Assembly (NCBI GenBank): GCA_030044455.1
Contig: JASHVU010000688.1
Coordinates: 1 to 9,223 of the forward strand
Origin: Acidobacteriaceae bacterium
GTDB taxonomy: Bacteria; Acidobacteriota; Terriglobia; Terriglobales; Acidobacteriaceae
Length of the DNA stretch: 9,223 nt
Reading direction: 5' to 3'
A model generated the notes under the pieces. That model was not told the DNA's origin. It did no database searches and saw only the letters and a list, made by a program, of their open reading frames with translations. Each line of letters opens with the position of its first letter. The first letter of the stretch is position 1. Position numbers and translations under genes: made by a program. Of this stretch, positions 1-7,054 are shown piece after piece.

Positions 1-2046
1 GGGATAAAGCAGCCCGGGAGGAGCATTGGGAAATACTTTCGATTGGTCGTTGGTCGGCGTCCAGCAGGTTACTCCGACACCGTTGTATTGTTCGTTCGCA
101 TACGGAGTCTCCACGTCGTAGCCCACACCGTAGGCCAGCGTCAGGGCACTCATGGCCTTCCAGTGGTCCTGGGCATAGGCATAATACTGCGACGCCCTTA
201 CATCGACAAAGAATCCCGAGCCCTGGCTATATGTGGCCGGGATTCCAAGCAGGAAGTCGGCTGCCGGATCGCCGGTGCTGTAAGTCGCGGAGCTATTGAA
301 AAAGAATGCTCCGCTGTTGTTCGCGTAGTAGGGGTTGCTGATAATAAACCGCTCTACGTTGCCGCCGAATTTCAGGTCATGATTTCCAAGTACTTTGCTG
401 AAGTTATCGACGTAAGTGTAGTTCTCATCTTTGCGGGGCTGCGGTCCATTGGTACTGAAGCCAAGAGCGAAGTAGCCGTTCACATTAATGAATGGCAACG
501 CGCCGGCCGCGGCGTCTTGAGGAATGATGTTGAACCCGAACGATGAAGGTGCAGCCAGAGTGGACGGCGCCGGTTGCAGTTCAGCGAAATTGAACCGGAA
601 ATAACCGGCCCGCAATTCGTTCAACATAGTGCTCGAGAACACATGCGTCCATGACGCATTGAAAATCTTGGTGTGCGACGAATTGTCGGCAGCAAATCCC
701 GGCAGCGTCGCACCTGTTCCCGTCGATTCAGTGGAAGGAAGCGGCAAAGTATTCGTCGCCGGGTTGGAGTCAAACAGCGTCGATGCCCAGAGCATATCTT
801 TCGAGGTCAACTGATCGTCGATGCGGATGATTCCTTGATCGTCGTCAGAAGTATTTGGGGCATTGAAATTGTCGTAGGAGATGCCGCCACTCGAATAGCT
901 GACCGGCGGAACGTATTTGTTAAGCAGGTTGCTGGCAATCGGATTGAAATCCGACACCGGTATTTGCTCATTCGGGAAACAACTGTTCCACGGAGTGCCC
1001 GCCGTGCAAAGGCCATTCGGTCCCTGGATGCCATCGGGAAATGGAATTGGCTTGCTTGAAAATTGCGCCGCGTCGGCTGAGAAGTTTCCATCTCTTTGAT
1101 CGCCAGAGAAAACAGGGGTCAACGTCGTCTGCGCCGAAATGCTTCGCAATCCTTGGTAAGCGACAAAAAAGAATGCATGATTCTTGCGGATCGGTCCGCC
1201 CAGAGTGCCGCCGAAGACGTTTTGATGAAACGGCGGCCGGGTGGTTGAAAAGTAATTGCCGTTGTTCAGAAAAGTGTCGCGATAAAACTCAAACCCATCG
1301 CCGTGGAATTGATTCGTGCCGCTCTTCAGCGCTTCATCCACAATTGCGCCGGAGTTGCGACTGAACTCGGGATCGATCGTGCTGGTCAACACGTTTACTT
1401 CCGCGAGCGCATCGGGATTGACTACAATTCCCGGCTGGTTCAAAAGGAAGTCGTTGATGTCGGTTCCATCCAGCAAATACGAATTCTCCTGCGTCTGACT
1501 GCCGTTGGTCGAGAATGTGGCCTCGCGATCCGATGCCTCAACTGTTCCCGGCGCGGTCTTTTGAAGTTGTACCGCATCCCGACCGAGCGTAGGGAGTTCT
1601 TCGATCTCCTGGGCTGCAACGACGTTCTTCAGTTGAACATCAGACGATTCGACTTGGACTATCTCTGAATTCACCTGCACAGTCTGTGAAGATGTTCCGA
1701 TCTGCAGCTTGGCGTCGACTTCGCGGGCCGAGCTGAGGTCGAGCATGATGCCGGTTGTGGTGAAGCGCTGAAATCCCGGAACATCTACTGTGATCGAATA
1801 GGGGCCGCCAATGTGCAGGTCGGGGAAGACGAAGTAGCCCTTGCTGTCGGTTTTCTGGGTGTTCGAAATCCCTGTGCTCGTGTTGACGGCGGTGACCGTT
1901 GCATTAGCCAGCACGGCTCCGTTCGGATCAGAAACTGTGCCGTGAATTGACGCCGTGGTGGCTTGCGCATGAACTTGAACTGCCAAATAAAATACGCATG
2001 CGAGAGATAGCAAGGACAGGACGAGAGATTGGATGCGAATCTTCAT
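1..2046 (-). CDS. Oar-like TonB-dependent outer-membrane receptor, C-terminus beyond the left edge
   Basis: The frame is open without interruption from the ATG at 2046 down to base 1, giving 682 residues without a stop; the rest of the beta-barrel lies outside. Residues 1-28 form a signal peptide ending in VHAQ. Residues about 33-115 form a carboxypeptidase-regulatory-like (Ig-fold) domain with the typical GTVSDPNGAVLANATV start, a KGYFVFPDL core and a YSITVDVPGF end. Residues about 125-245 form the plug, with LPTLGRDAVQLQKTAPG, ENSYLLDGTDIND and KSGTNQFHGDGFEFYRD. Barrel sequence follows, rich in aromatic and Asn/Ser residues (e.g. HDLKFGGNVERF). Such receptors take up substrates across the outer membrane using TonB energy; the known Oar-type ones bind peptides or polysaccharide pieces, but the ligand here cannot be read. 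A GGAGG (2051-2055) sits just before the ATG. Acidobacteria encode many of these. The gene is 350 bases from its neighbour, so it probably has its own promoter. Confidence 0.9.
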   Translation of the reverse strand, partial: MKIRIQSLVLSLLSLACVFYLAVQVHAQATTASIHGTVSDPNGAVLANATVTAVNTSTGISNTQKTDSKGYFVFPDLHIGGPYSITVDVPGFQRFTTTGIMLDLSSAREVDAKLQIGTSSQTVQVNSEIVQVESSDVQLKNVVAAQEIEELPTLGRDAVQLQKTAPGTVEASDREATFSTNGSQTQENSYLLDGTDINDFLLNQPGIVVNPDALAEVNVLTSTIDPEFSRNSGAIVDEALKSGTNQFHGDGFEFYRDTFLNNGNYFSTTRPPFHQNVFGGTLGGPIRKNHAFFFVAYQGLRSISAQTTLTPVFSGDQRDGNFSADAAQFSSKPIPFPDGIQGPNGLCTAGTPWNSCFPNEQIPVSDFNPIASNLLNKYVPPVSYSSGGISYDNFNAPNTSDDDQGIIRIDDQLTSKDMLWASTLFDSNPATNTLPLPSTESTGTGATLPGFAADNSSHTKIFNASWTHVFSSTMLNELRAGYFRFNFAELQPAPSTLAAPSSFGFNIIPQDAAAGALPFINVNGYFALGFSTNGPQPRKDENYTYVDNFSKVLGNHDLKFGGNVERFIISNPYYANNSGAFFFNSSATYSTGDPAADFLLGIPATYSQGSGFFVDVRASQYYAYAQDHWKAMSALTLAYGVGYDVETPYANEQYNGVGVTCWTPTNDQSKVFPNAPPGLLYP

Positions 2047-2396
2047 GAGACCTCCAAAGTGAGCGAACGAAATTCTCCCGCGTGCTCAAGCCGTCGATAT
2101 TATTGAGAGCCGCGAGCGCGGGAGTGGGGAATTGTGCTAATTTCGTGCAATCTGAAGCGACAACTGTCCTGACCCTGAATGAAGCCCGGAAGTGCTCGCG
2201 GCAACATCTTCGATGATTTGTATGCACTTGTCTTCAATCAAAGGGAGTGGCTCTGGTCTCAATAAAACGGTGGAGACTCGAATTCACGAGTCAGGCGGGG
2301 AGCAATTGAGAGCCCCGCGCTCATTTCAATAGAGGATCTTGGTTAACTGGAAGGAATTCAAACCCCGAAATTATCTGCGCGATGCGGGCGGCGCCA
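2047..2396. other. Non-coding stretch: receptor leader and end of the hydrolase transcript
   Basis: No convincing gene is seen in these 350 bases. The part next to 2046 is the leader of the receptor gene, with its GGAGG at 2051-2055 and a short palindrome CCGCGAGCGCGG at 2110-2121. I could not pick out a canonical promoter with confidence. The part next to 2396 lies downstream of the hydrolase stop and holds two small hairpins, listed separately. Open frames here are short, lack ribosome-binding sites and resemble no family I know. Confidence 0.6.
2275..2318 (-). terminator. Two tandem hairpins, possible transcript end of the flavoenzyme-hydrolase unit
   Basis: On the minus strand, about 80 bases after the hydrolase stop, come GCGGGG/CCCCGC arms (2295-2300 and 2313-2318, 12-base loop), then GACTCG/CGAGTC arms (2275-2280 and 2287-2292, 6-base loop). 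Seven bases later the minus strand reads TTTTATTG. The T-rich run is short and offset, so this is only a weak candidate for an intrinsic terminator separating the hydrolase from the receptor gene. Confidence 0.3.
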
Positions 2397-3206
2397 TCAG
2401 GCACACGCCGGCTCACCAAGCGTGGGCGGGTGATTGCCGAAGAACCCGGCGAGGCGGGTTGCAACAGGCTCGGGCTGGTTCAGAGGAATGAAGTGACCCG
2501 AATCAAGCGTGACCATGTTGGCGTTGGGAATGAGTTCAAAGGCGCGGCGGGCAAAGGTCTCGGGAATTGCGGGATCGTGCGAACCATGAAAGATCAGCGT
2601 CGGCATTATCAGTGAAGGCAGGAAGCGGGGAACATCGGCCAACACCGACGACGGCTTGCCCCAACGCAGAACCCGCATGAACTCCCACGGACCTGCAAAA
2701 CCCGAAAATGGCTTACGAAAATCGTCGAGAATTCGGCTCATCATTTTAGACGGCCCAAGAGCTCGCCGCATGGCAACTTTCCAGAAGATCTGCCCGATCA
2801 ACGGAGCCAGGAGTTCTCCCAGAATTGGTTTTCGCAGGACCTCAAGCAGAAAGAATGGCTTGAGTTCAGGAAACAGGGCCGGCGAAAGCAAAGCAAGGCA
2901 TCCCACTTGCTGCGGGAAATAGCGAGCGTAGTGCACCGCAACTACCGATCCTGCGTCGTGACCGACCACGTGCCATTTTTCAATATTGTTCTCAATGCGA
3001 ATTTGATCGATTTGCTGGGCAAGATGGCGAAGGAAATCCGGATCATAGCGCCGGCCGGGTGTTTCACCCATTCCTGGCAGGTCTACCGCAAAGCATCTGA
3101 AGCTTCCGCAAAGGCGATGAATGACCTCTTTCCAGAGACAGCTACTGGTAGGCATTCCGTGAATGAAAAGGACGGGAACTCCAGAACCGCAGCTTACAAC
3201 ATGCAT
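2397..3206 (-). CDS. Alpha/beta-fold hydrolase with an Asp nucleophile (dehalogenase/epoxide-hydrolase-like class)
   Basis: 269 residues, the usual length for a soluble alpha/beta hydrolase. Seen in order: oxyanion-hole motif HGMP (16-19), a DLPGMGETP strand-turn (42-50), the nucleophile elbow VGHDAGS with D84 in the nucleophile position, a helical cap at about 113-182, the acid strand LIFHGSHDP with D211, and the catalytic histidine H238 in DSGHFIPL. An Asp rather than Ser nucleophile is typical of haloalkane dehalogenases and epoxide hydrolases. The Trp that usually follows it (GHDW) is Ala here, and the cap lacks Tyr, which argues against a standard epoxide hydrolase. The start at 3206 is chosen because GGAG (3217-3214) lies seven bases ahead; a longer TTG start at 3296 would overlap the upstream gene by 71 bases and adds only an unconserved-looking tail. 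It follows the flavoenzyme gene by 19 bases, so the two are probably cotranscribed. Substrate unknown. Confidence 0.87.
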   Translation of the reverse strand: MHVVSCGSGVPVLFIHGMPTSSCLWKEVIHRLCGSFRCFAVDLPGMGETPGRRYDPDFLRHLAQQIDQIRIENNIEKWHVVGHDAGSVVAVHYARYFPQQVGCLALLSPALFPELKPFFLLEVLRKPILGELLAPLIGQIFWKVAMRRALGPSKMMSRILDDFRKPFSGFAGPWEFMRVLRWGKPSSVLADVPRFLPSLIMPTLIFHGSHDPAIPETFARRAFELIPNANMVTLDSGHFIPLNQPEPVATRLAGFFGNHPPTLGEPACA

Positions 3207-3225
3207 GGAGATACTCCGATCGAAG

Positions 3226-4539
3226 TCACGAGGTTGCACACGCCGGGGCGGAAGGCCGCATTCGCGAGCAGTACCAATAGCACAAGTTGATTGCAAAACG
3301 AAGTGTGGCGAGAAACATGCCGAACAAAAAAGTTGAGATTATGCCGCGGGGCCTTATGCGCGAATAGATGTTGTTGATGCTCCATGCCGGAATTGTGTAT
3401 ACGTCGCCGGCCCTGAGCGGTCCAATCCGATTTCTGATGGGCCAGTCGTAGACGACCTTTTCGATTCCGGAATTGAAGAATTTGGCTATGTAAAGGACAC
3501 GGCGGCTATAAAGGCTTCGCGGCAGCCAGGGCAATATTCTGCGACTGCGGTTCCGCAAGATGATGCGTGATGCTTCTTCGGCATGCCGCAGTGCTGCGGT
3601 GACGCCGTTGGATGTCATGGGGTCCACCATCGCGGCTGACTCTCCGATGACCAGCCAATTGGGGCCGTTGGTTTTGCCGTAGGCACGGCACCGGAACGAT
3701 GTCGTGTGCGGAGGATTTACATTGGAAGACTGCGCCAATCGACCCAGTTCCGCGAAGTTGCCCATTTGCTCCCTGAAAATCTCGTGAAGCGACATTCCCT
3801 GCTTACGCTTTTCGCCAACGGTCTCACCCGCAGCTATGTAACCAACGCTGATAGTTTCAGGATTGATTGGTATTTGCCAGACCCAACTCATATAAAAGGG
3901 TCCTTCGCAGTCTGCGTTCACGGTGGTTCCTTCCAGTGGCTCAGGCGCTGGAAAATAATCCCACATTGCCACCTTCTTGGGGCCGAACTCATAGACAGGC
4001 AAATCGAAGAGGCGGGGGAACAGACTGGTCCCCGATCCCGCAGCGTCAACAAACCAGCGCGAAGAGATTTCGATGCCGCCCTGGGTGACCACCGAAGTGA
4101 TCGTTTTTTCCATCCGTTCCACTCGAATCACTTTATCGCGCAGCCATGTGACGCCGGCTGCGCAGACAATTTCGCGAAGAGCGGCATCGAGCCTTTCACG
4201 ATCCACGTGGAGGGTGCGCAGCTCGACATTGAAAGGTGGCCTGGCAAGCCAATCGGACGGCACATAGTTTTCAGTCGCTCCGCTGCGCAGTCTGAGAATC
4301 ACGTGTTTCTTGTAAGTAGCCATCCCTTCGCTAAGCAGGTGGTCCATTGGCAGGCCCAAGTCAGCCAGCAACTCCGGTGCTGACCAATCGAGTGATTCGC
4401 CAACTGCGTCTCTGTTTTCAGATTCCGGTTCAATGCAGAGCACGCGCAGTCCACCCTTGGCGAGATGAAAAGCGGCTGCCATTCCGGCCAAACCGCCCCC
4501 CACTACCGTCACATCAATTTGAGAGAAGTTGTTCGTCAT
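3226..4539 (-). CDS. FAD-dependent oxidoreductase, flavin-halogenase / geranylgeranyl-reductase superfamily
   Basis: 437 residues from the ATG at 4539. The N-terminus has the Rossmann FAD motif VVGGGLAG (12-19), with an acidic strand end LCIEPE (34-39) that would hold the adenosine ribose. GESLDW (48-53) matches the GES motif of flavin-dependent halogenases and their relatives. SWVWQIP (218-224) resembles their WxWxIP motif and is followed by ETISVGYI. The second FAD motif is VIGESAAMVDPMTSNG (297-312). Lys77/Lys78 lie roughly where halogenases carry their catalytic lysine, but I cannot confirm the alignment. The C-terminus (about 400-424) is hydrophobic and may anchor the enzyme to the membrane. 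Possible activities are halogenation, hydroxylation or double-bond reduction of a hydrophobic or carrier-bound compound. The start is the least certain point: no good ribosome-binding site precedes 4539, and an in-frame ATG lies at 4575. First gene of a unit with the hydrolase; divergent from the ABC importer. Confidence 0.82.
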   Translation of the reverse strand: MTNNFSQIDVTVVGGGLAGMAAAFHLAKGGLRVLCIEPESENRDAVGESLDWSAPELLADLGLPMDHLLSEGMATYKKHVILRLRSGATENYVPSDWLARPPFNVELRTLHVDRERLDAALREIVCAAGVTWLRDKVIRVERMEKTITSVVTQGGIEISSRWFVDAAGSGTSLFPRLFDLPVYEFGPKKVAMWDYFPAPEPLEGTTVNADCEGPFYMSWVWQIPINPETISVGYIAAGETVGEKRKQGMSLHEIFREQMGNFAELGRLAQSSNVNPPHTTSFRCRAYGKTNGPNWLVIGESAAMVDPMTSNGVTAALRHAEEASRIILRNRSRRILPWLPRSLYSRRVLYIAKFFNSGIEKVVYDWPIRNRIGPLRAGDVYTIPAWSINNIYSRIRPRGIISTFLFGMFLATLRFAINLCYWYCSRMRPSAPACATS

Positions 4540-4552
4540 CAGAAGGATGTGG

Positions 4553-4582
4553 CGACAGTTTCCCGTATAGCGCATACTGTCG
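4553..4582. promoter_or_regulatory. Inverted repeat CGACAGT-N16-ACTGTCG in the divergent control region
   Basis: Perfect 7-base arms at 4553-4559 and 4576-4582, with centres 23 bases apart (about two helix turns), as expected for a dimeric regulator bound to one DNA face. Inside is a smaller GTAT/ATAC pair (4565-4568, 4574-4577). It sits 14 bases upstream of the flavoenzyme start and overlaps the possible -10 element. Alternatively it may fold as an mRNA hairpin near the start codon. No regulator gene lies in the window. Confidence 0.4.
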
Positions 4583-4593
4583 GAATCGATCAA
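4564..4593 (-). promoter_or_regulatory. Possible sigma70-like promoter for the flavoenzyme unit
   Basis: Minus strand TTGATC (4593-4588) and, 18 bases on, TATACG (4569-4564) each match four of six consensus bases. This would start the transcript near 4557, giving a leader of under 20 bases to the ATG at 4539. It overlaps the inverted repeat at 4553-4582. Weak evidence, because a match this good can occur by chance. Confidence 0.25.
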
Positions 4594-4668
4594 GTTCGAG
4601 CAAGAGTCGATGGGAGGGCAAATCTTTCCACCTTTCGATGGAGGCGCGGCTGTCTTAACGCCACTAAT

Positions 4669-4681
4669 CTGCTGGCAGCAG
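4669..4681. promoter_or_regulatory. Palindrome CTGCTGGCAGCAG upstream of the importer operon
   Basis: Two 6-base arms, CTGCTG and CAGCAG, around a single G, placed 31 bases before the AAGGAG of permease A. It could be an operator for the importer operon or a small hairpin in its leader. Short palindromes arise by chance, so confidence is low. Confidence 0.25.
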
Positions 4682-4711
4682 GTCCAGCCTCCCCCACGAA
4701 ACAATCGGCCC

Positions 4712-4717
4712 AAGGAG
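4712..4717 (+). promoter_or_regulatory. Ribosome-binding site deciding the TTG start of permease A
   Basis: AAGGAG, 11 bases before TTG 4729. It is the only strong Shine-Dalgarno sequence near a usable in-frame start for this gene. The spacing is slightly long. Confidence 0.5.
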
Positions 4718-4728
4718 AGTCAGGCTAT

Positions 4729-5487
4729 TTGAAACTTCCTTTTTGGCTCCGTCCCGTTCTTTTCATTGCAGTGCTTCTCGCGGTTTGGCAGGTTGCCATT
4801 GATCGCCACCCGGGGCAGTTGTTGCCGGCCCCGACCGGCGTCGCTTTGGGAATTCTGGACCTGATACGGCACGGCTTACTACTCAAATACGTCGTAGCAT
4901 CTCTTTTCCGGGTCACTTGGGGATTTGGTCTTGCGGCTCTTACAGCAATCCCATTGGGACTTATGCTGGGCTGGTACCGGCGCGGCGAAATGGCTTTCTA
5001 CCCGCTTGTGCAGGTGTTTCGTCCCATTTCTCCGCTGGCATGGATTCCGATCGCGATACTCTGGTTCGGTGTGGGCGATCTCGCCGCAATCTTTCTAATC
5101 TTTGTCGGATGCTTCTTTCCATTGCTCTTGACGGCCATGAGCGCAGTGCATAACATTCCCGCCGTTTACATCAACGCGGGCAGAAATTTTGGATTGAGTT
5201 CGAGCGCGTTTGTGTCGCGCGTCTTGTATCCCGCTGTAGTTCCGCAGTTACTCACTGGGTTGAGGATCACGCTCGGCATCGCTTGGCTGGTTGTGGTGGC
5301 TGCTGAAATGATCGCAGTCAGTTCCGGATTGGGTTTTCTGATTGTGGATGCCCGCAACGCGGGGAATCGTTACGATCTTGTCGTCGCCGGCATGGTGATG
5401 ATTGGAGTCATAGGCCTGTTGCTGGACCTGGTCATGCGATCGCTGGAACGGGTGAGGTCGTTTCATTGGAGCACGTCGGAGGGCTGA
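4729..5487 (+). CDS. NitT/TauT-type ABC importer permease A
   Basis: Inner-membrane permease, 252 residues from the proposed TTG start, about six transmembrane helices (first at about 8-24). It belongs to the family of SsuC, TauC and NrtB, which import sulfonates, taurine, nitrate or related small molecules. The cytoplasmic loop that docks on the ATPase is the EAA-like stretch at about 150-171 (AGRNFG to YPAVVP). RPISPLAWIPI (98-108) and AWLVVVAAEMIAV (185-197) are typical of the family. TTG 4729 is chosen because AAGGAG (4712-4717) lies 11 bases ahead, and it gives an N-terminus like that of permease B. No ATG or GTG lies in frame between about 4552 and 4729, and longer frames run into the divergent gene's control region with unlike-protein sequence. 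It is about 60% identical by eye to permease B over the last 150 residues. The stop overlaps the ATPase start (TGATG). Confidence 0.88.
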   Translation: MKLPFWLRPVLFIAVLLAVWQVAIDRHPGQLLPAPTGVALGILDLIRHGLLLKYVVASLFRVTWGFGLAALTAIPLGLMLGWYRRGEMAFYPLVQVFRPISPLAWIPIAILWFGVGDLAAIFLIFVGCFFPLLLTAMSAVHNIPAVYINAGRNFGLSSSAFVSRVLYPAVVPQLLTGLRITLGIAWLVVVAAEMIAVSSGLGFLIVDARNAGNRYDLVVAGMVMIGVIGLLLDLVMRSLERVRSFHWSTSEG

Positions 5488-6275
5488 TGGCGTCGGCAGA
5501 AATAGTTGCGGAGGCGGCGGGAACTGCAAGCAAGTTGCGAATTCAGCACCTGGGCAAGGTGTTTGAGCGCGATGGCGAAGCAGTCTCGGCGCTGGAAGAT
5601 ATAAATTTCGACGTTAGTGCAGGAGAGTTTATTTGCATCGTTGGCCCTTCTGGTTGCGGCAAGTCAACACTCCTTAACGTCCTGGCAGGCTTTCTTTCCT
5701 CAACGAGCGGGTCGGTCACCATTGACGGTGAAGCTGTGAGTGGGCCGGACCCGCGGCGCATCATGGTTTTCCAGGAGCGTGGAGTTTTTCCCTGGCTGAC
5801 AGTTGAAGGCAACATTGCCTTCGGCTTGTCGAAATTGCCGCGCGCCGAGCGTGAAGAACGCGTTGCGCACTATGTGCAAACGGTCCGGCTGCAGGGATTT
5901 GAAAACGCTTACCCCTCGGACCTTTCCGGCGGAATGAAGCAGCGCCTCCAGGTGGCGAGGGCCTTGGCGGTCAATCCCGACATTTTGTATCTGGACGAAC
6001 CTTTCGGAGCGCTCGACTCCATCACCCGAGTGATCATGCGCGGTGAATTGTTGCGTATCTGGCAATCAGAGCGCAGAACCATCCTCTTTGTTACGCACGA
6101 TATCGATGAGGCTGTGCAGTTGGCTGATCGGGTGGTTGTCTTGAGTTCACGGCCGGCACGGATCAAAGATATCCTTACCATCGACATTCCTCATCCCCGC
6201 AACATCAGCTCGCCGCGATACCTGCAGCTTCGCGACGAGTTACTGAAGCAGATCGGCCTGGCCTACGAGATATGA
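5487..6275 (+). CDS. NitT/TauT-type ABC importer ATP-binding protein
   Basis: 262 residues, the full usual length. It hydrolyses ATP on the cytoplasmic face to drive the two permeases. All motifs are intact: Walker A GPSGCGKST (53-61), Q-loop Q96 in VFQERGVFPWLTV, ABC signature LSGGMKQR (146-153), Walker B ILYLDE (166-171), D-loop GALD (174-177) and switch histidine H204 in VTHDIDEA. The FPWLTV after the Q-loop and the PFGALD are characteristic of the SsuB/TauB/NrtD subfamily. The ATG at 5487 is chosen over an in-frame TTG at 5466 because GGAGGG (5478-5483) precedes it and it overlaps the permease A stop in TGATG, which suggests coupled translation. Its own stop overlaps the permease B start (ATGA at 6272-6275). 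Confidence 0.95.
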   Translation: MASAEIVAEAAGTASKLRIQHLGKVFERDGEAVSALEDINFDVSAGEFICIVGPSGCGKSTLLNVLAGFLSSTSGSVTIDGEAVSGPDPRRIMVFQERGVFPWLTVEGNIAFGLSKLPRAEREERVAHYVQTVRLQGFENAYPSDLSGGMKQRLQVARALAVNPDILYLDEPFGALDSITRVIMRGELLRIWQSERRTILFVTHDIDEAVQLADRVVVLSSRPARIKDILTIDIPHPRNISSPRYLQLRDELLKQIGLAYEI

Positions 6276-7054
6276 TATCGATGACCAAACCGCGCGTTTG
6301 GGAGAGTTTTTTTTGGCCCACCATAGCCGCAGCACTGTTGCTCGCGGTTTGGCATTACTCGGTTGTATTCAGTGGAACCAGGGTTTTCCCGTCGCCAATG
6401 AGCGTAAGAGCCGGAGTGAGTGAACTACTGCAGCAGAATGTTCTATGGGCGGATATCGGCGACTCACTTCGCCGGGTTGCAGTCGGCTTCTGTGCGGCAA
6501 TTCTGATCGGGATTCCGTTGGGCCTTTGGCTTGGTTGGAGTGCGGCCGCGAACCAGGTAGTTAACCCCACGCTGCAGATACTCAGGCCCATCAGCCCAAT
6601 CGCCTGGATACCGGTATCCATTATCTTTTTTGGCGTTGGAGACCGCGCCGCGATCTTTCTCGTCTTTCTTGCGTCGGTTTTTCCCATCGTGCAGGCGTGC
6701 GTCAGCGGCGTTTCCAGCGTTTCGCCCGTTCTGCGCAGCGCGGGCCGCAATTTTGGTTTGTCCACTTCACAGCTATTGCGGCGCGTCATCTTTCCGGCGG
6801 CGTTGCCGCAGATCCTCGTTGGAGTGCGCATCGCGCTGGGCATCGCATGGCTTGTGGTTGTAGCTGCCGAAATGATTGCCGTGGACTCTGGACTTGGCTA
6901 CCTGGTAATCGACTCGCGTAACTCCGGAAAGCGTTATGACCTGGTTGTGGCGGCGATGCTGATGATCGGAATTATCGGACTGATACTTGATTTCAGCATC
7001 CGCCGTGTGGAAAGGATCAAGTCGGTTCGCTGGGGGTTCCGCAATGCGTCTTAG
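6272..7054 (+). CDS. NitT/TauT-type ABC importer permease B
   Basis: 260 residues, about six transmembrane helices, paralogous to permease A. Shared blocks include LRPISPIAWIPV (104-115), FGVGDRAAIFL (120-130), the ATPase-docking loop AGRNFGLSTS (157-166) to FPAALPQ (174-180), and IAWLVVVAAEMIAV (191-204). The start ATG is in ATGA overlap with the ATPase stop; a second ATG at 6281 (residue 4) could be used instead. Neither has a strong ribosome-binding site, so translational coupling is likely. With permease A it probably forms a heterodimeric channel. The end overlaps the binding-protein start by 11 bases. Confidence 0.92.
   Translation: MISMTKPRVWESFFWPTIAAALLLAVWHYSVVFSGTRVFPSPMSVRAGVSELLQQNVLWADIGDSLRRVAVGFCAAILIGIPLGLWLGWSAAANQVVNPTLQILRPISPIAWIPVSIIFFGVGDRAAIFLVFLASVFPIVQACVSGVSSVSPVLRSAGRNFGLSTSQLLRRVIFPAALPQILVGVRIALGIAWLVVVAAEMIAVDSGLGYLVIDSRNSGKRYDLVVAAMLMIGIIGLILDFSIRRVERIKSVRWGFRNAS

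Noticed and set aside
43..1668. Several plus-strand open frames of 60-167 codons
   Set aside because: They lie opposite the receptor gene, whose minus-strand frame is continuous with clear domain sequence; the plus-strand products resemble no family.
1928..2227. A 99-codon minus-strand frame over the receptor start and its leader
   Set aside because: It runs into the receptor gene in another frame, has no convincing ribosome-binding site and gives an unrecognisable protein.
3207..3296. Longer hydrolase start at TTG 3296
   Set aside because: It would overlap the flavoenzyme gene by 71 bases and adds a tail unlike the family, while ATG 3206 has a well-spaced GGAG and lies just after the upstream stop.
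3706..4383. A 225-codon plus-strand open frame
   Set aside because: It lies wholly opposite the flavoenzyme gene; the product has no recognisable motif.
4540..4713. Flavoenzyme start at TTG 4713
   Set aside because: The extra 58 residues precede the Rossmann motif, do not look like protein of this family and would cover the whole divergent control region.
6987..7043. Longer start for the binding protein inside permease B
   Set aside because: ATG 7044 directly precedes a basic-hydrophobic export segment and has a G-rich ribosome-binding site; the extension would disrupt the signal.
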